64,000 nucleotides of DNA from Methanocella_A sp049676595 (GCF_049676595.1 NZ_CP187259.1:1054001-1118000); one strand, 5' to 3'; positions 18,362 to 27,386 are shown, numbered from the stretch's first letter. Notes: generated by a model not told the origin, from the letters alone. Translations and numbers: made by a program.

Positions 18362-18445
18362 TTTTGTCGGGTCGCTGCCCCTGGTAACTTATCTACCCGC
18401 TGTTATGACTTTTTCATAACGCCTCACGCCCCGCCCATGATCAGG

Positions 18446-18456
18446 TTTATTTATAC
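18446..18456 (+). promoter_or_regulatory. TATA box for dapL-lysA-dapF
   Basis: TTTATTTATAC in a GC-rich setting. It would start transcription near 18480 and leave a leader of about 35 bases that includes AAGGAG at 18497-18502. Confidence 0.5.
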
Positions 18457-18514
18457 CTTTGGCCCCTATTAGTAACAGGACTCACGTCCATGACACAAGG
18501 AGCGTCATTCGATA

Positions 18515-19672
18515 ATGGTAACCTATGCTGAGAGGATTAACTCGCTGCCACCTTACCTGTTCGCCGAGGTGGACAAAGCCAAGCAGCAGAAGATCAAAGA
18601 AGGAGTCGACGTCATCGATTTCGGCGTCGGCGACCCGGACACGCCCACTCCCGACTACGTGATCGAGGAACTCTGTAAGGCGGCAAAGGACCCGGCATCC
18701 CACCAGTACCCCGCCTACTCGGGGTCTAACATCTTCAGGGACGCGGCTGCCGTATGGTGCAAGAACCGGTTCGGCATCAAGCTGGACCCGGCGACCGAAG
18801 TGATCACGCTGATAGGCTCCAAGGAAGGCATCGCCCACATTCCCCTCGCGTTCGTGAACCCGGGCGACTACACGCTCTGCCCTAATCCGGGCTACACAGT
18901 GTACGCCACCGGCACCTCTTTCGCAGGCGGCAAGCCCTACGACATGCCCCTGCTCGCGGAGAACGGCTTCAAGCCCGACCTCTCGATCATCCCGAAGGAC
19001 GTCGTGAAGAAGTCGAAGATGATCTTCATCAACTACCCCAACAACCCGACCGCAGCGGTCGCAGACAAGAGCTACTTCAAGGAAGTCGTGGACTTCGGCA
19101 AAGACAACGGCATCGTCGTGGTGCACGACAACGCTTACTCGGAAGTCACCTACGATGGCTACCGGTCCCCGAGCATCCTGGAGATACCCGGTGCCATGGA
19201 CTGCTGCATCGAGCTCCACTCGCTGAGCAAGACCTCCAACATGACCGGCTGGCGCATCGGCTTCGCCGTGGGCAACCCCGAGATCGTGGCAGGCCTCGGC
19301 AAGGTCAAGATGAACGTGGACTCAGGCGCCTTCCTGGCCGTCCAGATGGCCGGCATCACCGCGCTGAACCGCTCCCAGGCCTTCACCGATAAGACCAACA
19401 AGATGTACGAGGCAAGGAGAGACGCGCTGTGCAGCGGCCTCAAGTCCATGGGCCTGAACGTGACGCCTCCGAAGGCAACCTTCTACGTCTGGACTCCCGT
19501 ACCCCAGAAGTTCACCTCGATCGAGTACGCGAAGTATCTGCTGGACAAGGCGGGCATCGTCGGCACCCCGGGCTCCGGCTTCGGCAAGTACGGCGAAGGC
19601 TACATCCGGTTCTCGCTGACCAGCCCCATCGAGCGCATTAACCAGGCAGTCGAGAGGATGAAGAAACTATGA
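18515..19672 (+). CDS. dapL: LL-diaminopimelate aminotransferase
   Basis: 385 residues, class I/II PLP aminotransferase. Seen motifs: DFGVGDPDTPTP near the start, HQYPAYSGSNIFRDA, INYPNNPTAAVA, and the PLP lysine Lys239 in HSLSKTSNMTGWRIGF. DapL converts tetrahydrodipicolinate straight to LL-diaminopimelate using glutamate, bypassing the acylated intermediates, and is the usual route in methanogens. Assignment as DapL rather than another aminotransferase rests on the operon with lysA and dapF. It begins the operon; AAGGAG lies 12 bases upstream of the ATG. Its stop overlaps the next start by four bases (ATGA). Confidence 0.88.
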   Translation: MVTYAERINSLPPYLFAEVDKAKQQKIKEGVDVIDFGVGDPDTPTPDYVIEELCKAAKDPASHQYPAYSGSNIFRDAAAVWCKNRFGIKLDPATEVITLIGSKEGIAHIPLAFVNPGDYTLCPNPGYTVYATGTSFAGGKPYDMPLLAENGFKPDLSIIPKDVVKKSKMIFINYPNNPTAAVADKSYFKEVVDFGKDNGIVVVHDNAYSEVTYDGYRSPSILEIPGAMDCCIELHSLSKTSNMTGWRIGFAVGNPEIVAGLGKVKMNVDSGAFLAVQMAGITALNRSQAFTDKTNKMYEARRDALCSGLKSMGLNVTPPKATFYVWTPVPQKFTSIEYAKYLLDKAGIVGTPGSGFGKYGEGYIRFSLTSPIERINQAVERMKKL

Positions 19673-20952
19673 AACCCTACGAAATTCCCGGCCACCTCGA
19701 AGTCAAGGGCAACCACCTTACCATCGGCGGCGTGGACACAGTCAGCCTGGCCGAAACCTACGGGACGCCCCTCTACGTGACCAGCGAGGACCGGCTGAGG
19801 GACAACTACCGCCGCTTCTCGGCGGCCTTCCCGGGCGTGTCAATCTTCTTCGCGGCCAAGTCTAACAACAACTTAGTCGTCCAGCGCATCTTCGCCCAGG
19901 AAGGCGCAGGTGCGGACGCCTTTTCCGACGGCGAAATATACCTTGCGAGACTCGCTGGCATTCCGGCTGAGAAGATCCTGTTCACCGGCAACTCCAAGAC
20001 CGACAACGAGCTGCAGTACGCCATCGACTCGGGCGTCATGGTCTCCGTGGACTCCCGGGACGAACTCCTGACGCTCTCAAAGCTGGCCAAGAAGGCCGGC
20101 AAGGAGATCAAGATCGCCTTCCGGGTCAACCCGGATGTATCCGCGGACGCCCACCCGAAGCTGGCGACCGGCTTAAAGGTCTCCAAGTTCGGCATACCCA
20201 CGAAGGAGATCGTCAACATCTACAAGGAAGCCAAGAAGCTGCCTGGCGTGAACCCCGTGGGTATCCACTGCCACATCGGCTCCCAGATCCTCGAGACTGC
20301 CCCTTACACTGAGGCCACCAACAAGATGATGGACCTGGTAGAGCAGATCAGCGGCTTCATCGACCTCGAGTGGGTCGACCTGGGCGGAGGCTTCGGCATC
20401 CCCTACCAGAAGGGCGCGAAAGTCCCCACCCCCAAGGAGTGGGCCAAGGCCATCCTCCCGACGTTCAAGGCCAGATGCAAGAAGATCGGCATCAGCCCCG
20501 AGCTTCACCTCGAGCCGGGCAGGTACATGGTGGCAGACAGCACCGTCCTGCTCATGAAGGTCAACACGGTCAAGAAGGCCTACAAGAACTTCGTCGGCAC
20601 CGACGCAGGCTTCAACACGCTGATCAGGCCGGCGATGTACGACTCGTACCACGAGGCAGTCGTGGCCAACAAGGCCGGCTCCCCCGCCAAAGGCGAGTAC
20701 ACCGTTGTCGGGCCGATCTGTGAGTCGGGCGACATCCTGGCGACCGACAGGCAGCTGCCGGCAGTTCAAAAAGACGACCTGGTGGCGCTGCTGGACGCGG
20801 GCGCGTACGGCTTCTGCATGAGCTCCCAGTACGTGGGCAGGCCGAGGTGCGCCGAGGTCCTCGTCCACAACGGCAAGGCCGACCTCATCAGGAAGCGGGA
20901 GACCTTCGACGACCTCCTGCAGAACCAGATCGTACCGGGAAGGTTACTGTAA
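19669..20952 (+). CDS. lysA: Diaminopimelate decarboxylase
   Basis: 427 residues, fold type III PLP decarboxylase. Lys64 in FFAAKSNNN is the PLP lysine; HCHIGSQI and the Gly-rich WVDLGGGFGIPY bind cofactor phosphate; ICESGDIL supplies the Cys of the active site from the partner subunit. It removes CO2 from meso-diaminopimelate to give L-lysine. It is the second gene of the operon, with ATGA overlap upstream and a TAATG junction to dapF, so expression should be tightly coupled. Length is normal for LysA. Confidence 0.92.
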   Translation: MKPYEIPGHLEVKGNHLTIGGVDTVSLAETYGTPLYVTSEDRLRDNYRRFSAAFPGVSIFFAAKSNNNLVVQRIFAQEGAGADAFSDGEIYLARLAGIPAEKILFTGNSKTDNELQYAIDSGVMVSVDSRDELLTLSKLAKKAGKEIKIAFRVNPDVSADAHPKLATGLKVSKFGIPTKEIVNIYKEAKKLPGVNPVGIHCHIGSQILETAPYTEATNKMMDLVEQISGFIDLEWVDLGGGFGIPYQKGAKVPTPKEWAKAILPTFKARCKKIGISPELHLEPGRYMVADSTVLLMKVNTVKKAYKNFVGTDAGFNTLIRPAMYDSYHEAVVANKAGSPAKGEYTVVGPICESGDILATDRQLPAVQKDDLVALLDAGAYGFCMSSQYVGRPRCAEVLVHNGKADLIRKRETFDDLLQNQIVPGRLL

Positions 20953-21794
20953 TGACGGAGATCAAGTTTACCAAGATGCAGGGCAACGGCAACGACTTCA
21001 TCGTCGTTGACGAGTTCGAGTGCCCGGTGCCCGAGGACAGGAAGGCGGCCTTCGCTAAGAAGACCTGCCACAGAAGGTTCGGCGTCGGAGCTGACGGCGT
21101 GCTCTTCCTGGCAAAGCCCATGCACACGTCGCTCCACATGCGCATCTTCAACGAGGACGGCAGCGAAGCGGAGATGTGCGGCAACGGCATCCGGTGCTTC
21201 GTGAAATATGCGGTCGACCACGGCCACATGAAGCCCGGCAAGGACAAGGTAGAGACGAAAGCCGGCATCCTCGAAGTGGAAGCCCGGGTGGAGGAAGGCA
21301 AGACGCTCGTCAAGGTCTCCATGGGCAAGCCCTTATTTGACCCGAAGAAGATCCCGGCCGCCGGCCTCAACAACTTCATCAACAAGCCCGTGCACGGCTA
21401 CGAGGTCACCGCCGTCAACACTGGCGTACCCCACGCGGTCATCTTCGTGGACGACGTGAAAGCCGTCGACCTCATGAAGGACGCTCCCGCCATACGCTTT
21501 GACCTCAAGACGTTCCCGAAGGGCACCAACGTGAACTTCGTCCAGCGGGAAGGCCAGCACCTCCGGGTCCGGACCTACGAGAGAGGCGTAGAAGGCGAAA
21601 CCCTGAGCTGCGGCACAGGCTCCGTCGCATCGGCAGCCGTCGCCAGGTACCTTGGCTACACCAGGGACCAGACCACCGTAACTACTGCAGGTGGCCAGCT
21701 CAACATCAGCTTCGTCAGCGACGTGGCGTACATGGAAGGGCCGGCTGAAACTGTCTACGAGGGCGAGATCGACGTAGACTTCAGCGCCCTCTAA
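20952..21794 (+). CDS. dapF: Diaminopimelate epimerase
   Basis: The start is ATG 20952, sharing one base with the lysA stop (TAATG). An in-frame start further upstream lies inside lysA and is not credible. The protein is 280 residues. The two catalytic cysteines are visible: Cys76 in EMCGNGIRC and Cys220 in LSCGTGSVASA. The N-terminus FTKMQGNGNDFIVVD is standard. It interconverts LL- and meso-diaminopimelate, feeding LysA. In a lineage without murein the product should go to lysine only. The order dapL-lysA-dapF places the epimerase last although it acts in the middle of the pathway. Confidence 0.93.
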   Translation: MTEIKFTKMQGNGNDFIVVDEFECPVPEDRKAAFAKKTCHRRFGVGADGVLFLAKPMHTSLHMRIFNEDGSEAEMCGNGIRCFVKYAVDHGHMKPGKDKVETKAGILEVEARVEEGKTLVKVSMGKPLFDPKKIPAAGLNNFINKPVHGYEVTAVNTGVPHAVIFVDDVKAVDLMKDAPAIRFDLKTFPKGTNVNFVQREGQHLRVRTYERGVEGETLSCGTGSVASAAVARYLGYTRDQTTVTTAGGQLNISFVSDVAYMEGPAETVYEGEIDVDFSAL

Positions 21795-21796
21795 TC

Positions 21797-21808
21797 TTTT
21801 TTAATTTT
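21797..21808 (+). terminator. T-run after dapF
   Basis: TTTTTTAATTTT starts two bases after the dapF stop. It is a plain archaeal T-rich terminator without a stem. Confidence 0.45.
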
Positions 21809-21811
21809 CAA

Positions 21812-22010
21812 GTATAGTCGTTACTGAAACCTTTTGTACGAGTGCCCGTACCATTTACACGAAGTACGCGAGGTACACGAAGTACTCAAAGTACCGTAAA
21901 AACGGCATGCTGGAAAATGATCTTATCGTAAAATTTCGCGTACTTCGTGTACCTTGTGTACTTTGTGTAAACGGTACCTGTCTGCCCTAAAAGTTTTAAG
22001 AATCACTATA
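21812..22010. repeat. Family-2 hairpin (TACACGAAG word), copy 1, with extended outer arms
   Basis: Inner arms 21848-21894 and 21938-21977 complement each other (GTACCNTTTACACRAAGTAC and further 9-base words). Outer arms 21812-21837 (AGTATAGTCGTTACTGAAAC and on) and 21983-22010 are also roughly complementary. These outer arms resemble those of the family-3 copy at 25.2 kb. The gap is 393 bp. From 22011 to 22187 I see only promoter-like AT stretches (ATTATAAAG at about 22077) and the leader of the surface-protein gene. Confidence 0.8.
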
Positions 22011-22187
22011 GCACGGGGAAAATACTCGACTTATCCGGCGTCGCCTGATTATTTTCCAAACGCCTGGCTGCATAACAATTATAAAGCTAGCCCTTATACT
22101 ATGGCTGTAATTTACGCTTGACCGAAGGTTGCCGGCCGGTACCCGCGCGGAAATATCGAGCCTTGCGGGCGCTCTTTCGAGGGACTT

Positions 22188-24128
22188 ATGAAGACCACTA
22201 CTGCAGCAGTAATTGCTCTATCAATCCTCGCAATCCTCTCCCTGACGATGGATGCTGCTGCCATTATGCCGTATTATAACACGAGCTATGCTTCAGCCCC
22301 TGCTATGAACGGCACCCACTCGAATACTGGGGCAGTTTCCGGCAGGGTCGCTACCTCTGACGCCGGTGAGGGGCTGGCAAATACCTATGTGGCCATCGTG
22401 AACGCTTCCAATACTACTCAGGCCTTCTACTCGGGCAGTAGCGACGGCCAGGGTTTCTTCCAGTTCCAGAACGTCAACAATACTTACCAGTGGGACCCGG
22501 TCGAGGGTGGCAGGTACCTGAGTTCATATAAGTTATATATCAACCACAGCCTGCTTGGCGAAGGTTTCTCCAGCTCGTTCCCGGTCGAGGAGTGGTCCAC
22601 CTCCCCGGTTAACGTATACCTCGTTCCCCGGCCGGCGAAGATCGTGGTAACTGCAGAGCGCAACCACGTCGAGGCCAACGGCAGCGACAGCGTCCGGGTA
22701 ACTGCCAACGCAACCGATGCTCTTGGCGATCCCGTTCCCGACGGCACCCTGATCAACTTCTCGATCGACTCTTCCAGCTACTCTGCACTTGCCAATGGTT
22801 CTCTGAGCCCTGACGGCTTTTACCGTGCAGGACAGGGTCAGTATCTTTCGGGCATCCAGACCTCCGGCGGCCGGGCTAACGTCAGTTTCGGGTGGGTAGG
22901 CGAAGACTACATCGGCAACAGTTCGATAATCTGGGCAGCGTATGCTGGCGACTCCCTGATTAACGGTTCTACCGGCATCTACTTCACTCCTGCGCTGGCC
23001 TCCTGGTTCGGCAGCGTCCAGGACCGCTTTGGCAAGCCCTACGGTGGCAGCACCGTAACGCTCCACATGGTGAACGTCAGCGGTTCGGGTGAAGCGATCG
23101 AGCTCTACCGCATGACAACGACTTCTTATACGGGCCTTCCATACCCGGGTAGCTACGTGTTCGATAACATCGAGCTCAACAGCAGCATCACTTACGCTTA
23201 TGCCTCGGCAGAGGCCGATGTCGGCGACGGCGTCAGGTATTATGGCAAGTCCGACAACTACTCGCTGAACAAGTCGAGGACCAGCTCGGGCTTCATCGTC
23301 CTGCATGTCCCGATGCCGGACGCAATCGAAGTTACGGCAGACCCGGACACCATCCTGGTCGGCGGTGACCAGTCGATCATCACTGCACAGCTGTTCCTGA
23401 ACGGCAAGCCGTACAAGAGGAGCGGTATAACCATCACCTTCTTCGGCAGCAATGACACCATGGCCTATCTGCCCTCGACGAAGAGCAACGTGTCGGACGA
23501 GACCGGCCGGACCTCAATCCTCCTGACCTCCAACCAGTTTAAAGGCAATGTCACTGTCACCGGCTACGTGCAGAGCGGCATCAGCAGGAACCTGACTGAC
23601 TCTACCGTAGTCCACGTAGTAGGCTGGGGCACGATCTCGGGCGTGGTCACCGATAAGAATAAGGGTGGTATTCCGGGAGCGACGGTCAAGCTCTGGACTG
23701 TCAGATGGGCAAATGGTACATATGAAAATGTGGCACTGGTCGACTCGCCAGAGAACCCGCAGAAAACTGTCTCCCGGCCGGAGATCGCCGCTATCGGCAC
23801 ATATACTTTTTACCGGGTACCGGCCGGCATCTACAACGTGACTGCCGAAAAAGCCGGCATATCCGGCGACGTGTATACGTGGTTTGCATGGGTCAACCTG
23901 ACGGCCGGAACTGCGACAGCTAACGTGGCTCTGCCATGGATCTGGCACGGATCTATCGTGACCCTTGCTCCGACGCCAGTTGTGCAGGCAACTCCAGCGC
24001 AAACAGCGTCGGTTCCTGTTCCTGTCACTGATGCCGCGACACCAACTCCTGCTCCTGGCTTTGACGCTATACTGGCGCTGGCCGGCATAATTTCTATCTC
24101 ATATCTGGCTATCAATAGTCGTAGGTGA
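22188..24128 (+). CDS. Secreted surface protein with Ig-like domains and PGF-CTERM sorting signal
   Basis: 646 residues with a Sec signal peptide (residues 1-25, AVIALSILAILSLTM). Two carboxypeptidase-regulatory-like segments (SGRVATSDAGEGLANTYVAI and ISGVVTDKNKGGIPGATVKL) flank Big_1/invasin-like Ig domains (IVVTAERNHVEANGSDSVRV; AIEVTADPDTILVGGDQSII). A Pro/Thr/Ala linker precedes the C-terminus PGFDAILALAGIISISYLA with a short Ser-Arg-Arg tail. That ending is the PGF-CTERM signal, cut by archaeosortase A and replaced by a lipid anchor. Many N-x-T/S sequons suggest N-glycosylation. Probable cell-wall or adhesion protein; no enzyme domain seen. The 3' end overlaps the convergent gene by 17 bases. 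Confidence 0.8.
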   Translation: MKTTTAAVIALSILAILSLTMDAAAIMPYYNTSYASAPAMNGTHSNTGAVSGRVATSDAGEGLANTYVAIVNASNTTQAFYSGSSDGQGFFQFQNVNNTYQWDPVEGGRYLSSYKLYINHSLLGEGFSSSFPVEEWSTSPVNVYLVPRPAKIVVTAERNHVEANGSDSVRVTANATDALGDPVPDGTLINFSIDSSSYSALANGSLSPDGFYRAGQGQYLSGIQTSGGRANVSFGWVGEDYIGNSSIIWAAYAGDSLINGSTGIYFTPALASWFGSVQDRFGKPYGGSTVTLHMVNVSGSGEAIELYRMTTTSYTGLPYPGSYVFDNIELNSSITYAYASAEADVGDGVRYYGKSDNYSLNKSRTSSGFIVLHVPMPDAIEVTADPDTILVGGDQSIITAQLFLNGKPYKRSGITITFFGSNDTMAYLPSTKSNVSDETGRTSILLTSNQFKGNVTVTGYVQSGISRNLTDSTVVHVVGWGTISGVVTDKNKGGIPGATVKLWTVRWANGTYENVALVDSPENPQKTVSRPEIAAIGTYTFYRVPAGIYNVTAEKAGISGDVYTWFAWVNLTAGTATANVALPWIWHGSIVTLAPTPVVQATPAQTASVPVPVTDAATPTPAPGFDAILALAGIISISYLAINSRR

Positions 24129-25158
24129 CACTCGTTACCACGTAGTAGTTATGGTCCCTCTCGATCGGCAGGATGGCGCCATAGTACTTGGAGAGCTGGG
24201 CGTACACGGTGACCGGCACGTCGTCGGTGCTTTTTACCATGCCCGTCTGGTTTTCTATCAGCTTGAAGTGGACCGTCACGTTCCAGACTGGCGTCGGATA
24301 GTCGGTGTTGTTCACCAGGAAGGTCACGTACTCGTACCAGCCGACGTCGGCCCCATAATTGTAGTCTGTGTTGCCGATCGTAACGTTCAGGACGGGTACT
24401 CTGTCCTGCAGGCTGGCGTACCGGCTGTCAAGGTTGTTTGCGTTCTTCTTCAGGGTAGTGCCCCTGGCCAGGATGCTCTCGTACTCTGCGCTGTCGCCCC
24501 GGAGGTATTCCTGGTAGGTCTCGCCCGCGCTCAGGGTTGAATTGACTGTGTCTTTGTACCGGGTGAGGTTGGCCGAACCTGCATCCATGTACGCTTTGAG
24601 TCCCTTGTAGGCTGCTTCAGCTTCTTTCGACAGGCTGGCGTTCGCCATCTCGTACGCCGAAGTCGAGTTGGCGTAGGCAGTTTCGTAGGCCAGCCTGGCC
24701 TGCTCTTTAGCTTCGGATAGCGACAGGTAGTCTGCCTTATATCCCTCATACCCCCGGGTCAGGTCCGCCAGGGTCTGGTTTAGCCGGGTGTTGTTCTGCT
24801 GTACCCACGAATATTCAGGACTGCCACTTCCGAACGCCTGCTGATACTCGGCCCCCGTCGCCAGCGTATTGTTGACTACGGAGGTGAAGTTGCCCAGCAC
24901 TTCCTCGTACCCGGTAAGCCAGGTGTTGTACTCTTCGGGCAGCTTCTTGTGCGCCGGCTCAGGGTAGCCCTGCACTGCGGCGTAAGCGTAATCAGCCGAG
25001 TTCAAGTTTTCCTGGTATAGAGCTTTTACACTGTTGCGGTGGGCTTCCTGGCGCTTGATGTCGTCGTAGATGAAAAATGCGGCTGCGGCCGCTGTGATGA
25101 GTATGATTACAGCAGCGATGATCAGCAGTTTTTTAGGGATGGGTCCGTCTGTAAGCAT
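24112..25158 (-). CDS. Membrane-anchored extracytoplasmic helical protein, function unknown
   Basis: 348 residues. One N-terminal membrane segment (residues 10-30, LLIIAAVIILITAAAAAFFI) with a basic residue before it suggests a signal anchor. Residues 35-240 are helix-forming with regular Ala/Leu/Tyr spacing. They are followed by a beta-rich domain (VPVLNVTIGNTDYNYGADVG...) resembling a FxLYD/CARDB-like fold. About ten N-x-T/S sequons imply that the bulk is outside the cell. I do not recognise the family. It ends 17 bases inside the convergent surface-protein gene. Confidence 0.6.
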   Translation of the reverse strand: MLTDGPIPKKLLIIAAVIILITAAAAAFFIYDDIKRQEAHRNSVKALYQENLNSADYAYAAVQGYPEPAHKKLPEEYNTWLTGYEEVLGNFTSVVNNTLATGAEYQQAFGSGSPEYSWVQQNNTRLNQTLADLTRGYEGYKADYLSLSEAKEQARLAYETAYANSTSAYEMANASLSKEAEAAYKGLKAYMDAGSANLTRYKDTVNSTLSAGETYQEYLRGDSAEYESILARGTTLKKNANNLDSRYASLQDRVPVLNVTIGNTDYNYGADVGWYEYVTFLVNNTDYPTPVWNVTVHFKLIENQTGMVKSTDDVPVTVYAQLSKYYGAILPIERDHNYYVVTSVTYDY

Positions 25159-25230
25159 GGTCTGCCTCAGCGATTTGAAGTCTGGTACTTGGCGATCTTA
25201 TAAATAAGTTTCACCGTGGCAATTGTAAGC

Positions 25231-25430
25231 AGTGTATTCTATGCTGAAACCTTTTCCGACAGATGCCAGATCAGTTAACACAACGTACACGACGGCCACG
25301 ACGTACACAACGTTCGATTAAACAGCTGATAATACGGATCATATCCGAAAAACGTAGTGTCCGTCGTGTACGTTGTGCCAGTCGTGTCAACCGTTCCAGA
25401 CACATAAAAAAGTCATAGAACTAACTATAT
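25231..25430. repeat. Family-3 hairpin (ACACGACGT word), copy 2
   Basis: Inner arms 25274-25314 and 25351-25391 are complementary with mismatches. They are built of ACACAACGT/ACACGACGG-type 9-base words. The left flank GCTGAAACCTTTTCCGACAG at 25243-25262 continues to GATGCCAGATC, shared with the copy at 16.02 kb. The outer arms resemble those of family 2 at 21.8 kb. This 325-bp gap is divergent, so the hairpin separates two promoters; nothing else is evident in it apart from AT boxes near 25195 and 25425. Confidence 0.8.
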
Positions 25431-25483
25431 TTGACACTGTTTTATCACCGTAGAAAGAAACCTTCACATGTACCAGATGCGCT

Positions 25484-26491
25484 ATGCATAGCTTACTATC
25501 TCAGCTTCCCCCTGAGGAACGGCGTAAAGCCGTAAAGGTCGAGCAGCCCGAGTGGACCGAGCCGATGCTGGCGACGCTCACCCGCGAGAGGTTTTCCAGC
25601 CCGGACTGGATCTTCGAGCGGAAGCTGGACGGGGCGCGAGTCCTGGCTTACAAAAGCGGCGACGCAGTCCAGCTTTTGTCCCGGAACAAGAAGCCGTTGA
25701 ATGGCACATATCCTGAAGTGGCGGACGCGCTTCTGGCGCAGCCCGAGACGAGCTTCATCCTCGACGGCGAAGTGGTCGCTTTCAAAGGTGAACAGACCAG
25801 CTTCGAGGCCCTCCAGGGCCGCATCGGTGTCAGTAACCCTGAAGAGGCCCGGAAAAGGGGCATTGAAATCTTTTACTATATCTTCGACATACTATACATG
25901 GCCGGGTACGACCTGACTTCGCTGCCTCTGATCGCCAGAAAAGAGCTGCTCAGGCAGGCTCTCGTCTACAAGAACCCCTTGCGGTACCTGGATTACCGCC
26001 GGGAGCACGGCGAGAAGTACTATGCCGAAGCTTGTAAAGCGGGCTGGGAAGGCCTGCTCGCCAAAGATGCAAGCAGCACTTACGAGCATAGCCGCTCTGG
26101 CAGCTGGCTCAAGTTCAAGTGCGTCAACGAGCAGGAGTTCGCCATCGGGGGCTATACCGAACCCAAAGGCAAACGCTTCTGCCTCGGGGCGCTGCTGGTG
26201 GGTTATTACCAGGACGGAAAGCTCCTGTACGCGGGCAAAGTAGGCACGGGCTACACGGACCAGACACTGAGGCAGTTGTGCCAGCTGATGGCTCCTCTTG
26301 AGCGGACAACGTCGCCGTTTGCCAAAGACAGTACTCTGCCAAACCGGGAAGTACACTGGCTGGAGCCGAAGCTCGTCGCCCAGATCGGCTTCGGGGAGTG
26401 GACCCGGTACAACAAGCTCCGGCAGCCCATGTTCATGGGCCTGCGGGACGATAAGGAGCCCGAAAAAGTAGTCCGGGAGGACCAAGGATGA
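25484..26491 (+). CDS. ligD: LigD-type ATP-dependent DNA ligase (NHEJ ligase)
   Basis: 335 residues, matching a stand-alone LigD ligase domain. Motif I is ERKLDGAR with the AMP-accepting Lys47. Other blocks: LDGEVVAFKG (motif III region), YIFDILYMAG, WEGLLAKDASSTYEHSRSGSWLKFK (motifs IV and V region) and the OB-fold stretch ending VGTGYTDQTL. It seals DNA ends during non-homologous end joining. The next gene, the LigD polymerase domain, overlaps by four bases (ATGA). Bacteria usually fuse these domains. Separate ligase and polymerase genes are known from Methanocella paludicola. Neither Ku nor the phosphoesterase gene lies in this window. Confidence 0.88.
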   Translation: MHSLLSQLPPEERRKAVKVEQPEWTEPMLATLTRERFSSPDWIFERKLDGARVLAYKSGDAVQLLSRNKKPLNGTYPEVADALLAQPETSFILDGEVVAFKGEQTSFEALQGRIGVSNPEEARKRGIEIFYYIFDILYMAGYDLTSLPLIARKELLRQALVYKNPLRYLDYRREHGEKYYAEACKAGWEGLLAKDASSTYEHSRSGSWLKFKCVNEQEFAIGGYTEPKGKRFCLGALLVGYYQDGKLLYAGKVGTGYTDQTLRQLCQLMAPLERTTSPFAKDSTLPNREVHWLEPKLVAQIGFGEWTRYNKLRQPMFMGLRDDKEPEKVVREDQG

Positions 26492-27384
26492 CCGCACCAG
26501 TTACCACCGATTCACCTACAGTCGAACTCTCTCACCCCGACAAAGTACTCTTTCCAGACGATGGCATCACCAAGCAGGAGCTGGCCGACTATTTCCGGGA
26601 TGTGGCAGAGTTCATGCTGCCGCATGTGCGAGACAGGCCCATGACCCTGCAACGGTTCCCCAGCGGCATCGGGGAGCCGGGCTTCTTCCAGAAAGAGGCC
26701 CCCTCTTACCTGCCTGAGTGGATGGATACCGTCACATTCGCTCTCCGGGACGAGGGCCGGGAGCAGCGGCAGATCCTGTGCAACAGCGCCGCCACGCTGG
26801 CCTACATGGCCAACCAGGGAACGATCACCCAGCACGTCTGGCTGAGCCGCGCAGATCGGCTGGAATACCCCGACCGGATGATCTTCGACCTCGACCCGGC
26901 CGAAGAAGACTTTGGCATAGTAAAATTTGCGGCCAACACCCTCAGAGCCAAGCTGAAACACCTGGGCATACCCGCCTTTCCCATGACCACCGGCTCCCGG
27001 GGCCTGCACGTCGTTGTCCCGCTCGACAGGTCTGCCGACTTCGATACTGTCCGGGCGTGGGCCGCCGAATTCGCCCGAAAGCTCGCCTGGTCAGTCCCCG
27101 ACAGCTTCACCACCGAGCTCCGCAAGGAGAGCCGCGGCGACAGGCTGTTTATCGACTATACCAGAAACGCCTACGGCCAGACCACCGTCGCACCTTATAC
27201 GATCAGGGCAAAAAAGGGCGCACCAGTGGCCACCCCGGTAAGCTGGGACGAGCTGGAAGACCTCGAATCCTCGCAGGCCTATAACCTCCGCAACGTCGTA
27301 AAACACCTCCGGGAGGCCGGCGACCCGTGGAAAGACATCGACCGCCATGCGGTCAGGATCAAGCCGCTTGAAAGTAAGAAATGA
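26488..27384 (+). CDS. LigD-type primase-polymerase (NHEJ polymerase)
   Basis: 298 residues, single PolDom of the archaeo-eukaryotic primase fold. Visible: LSHPDKVLFPDDGITKQEL at the N-terminus, WLSRADRLEYPDRMIFDLDP with the catalytic DLD, the TTGSRGLHVVVPL loop and the RLFIDYTRNAYGQTTVAPYT strand holding the third acidic residue. It fills gaps with ribonucleotides preferentially before ligation (established for the family). It is co-transcribed with the ligase. The two genes together form a minimal break-repair module; whether Ku is encoded elsewhere cannot be judged here. Confidence 0.88.
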   Translation: MTAPVTTDSPTVELSHPDKVLFPDDGITKQELADYFRDVAEFMLPHVRDRPMTLQRFPSGIGEPGFFQKEAPSYLPEWMDTVTFALRDEGREQRQILCNSAATLAYMANQGTITQHVWLSRADRLEYPDRMIFDLDPAEEDFGIVKFAANTLRAKLKHLGIPAFPMTTGSRGLHVVVPLDRSADFDTVRAWAAEFARKLAWSVPDSFTTELRKESRGDRLFIDYTRNAYGQTTVAPYTIRAKKGAPVATPVSWDELEDLESSQAYNLRNVVKHLREAGDPWKDIDRHAVRIKPLESKK

Positions 27385-27386
27385 TT

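Noticed and set aside
18362..18514. Lysine or other riboswitch ahead of dapL
   Set aside because: The predicted leader is only about 35 bases, too short for a known lysine riboswitch; no conserved stem pattern seen.
20847..20951. Longer N-terminus for diaminopimelate epimerase
   Set aside because: It lies wholly in the lysA coding region in another frame; family starts at MTEIKFTKMQGNGNDF.
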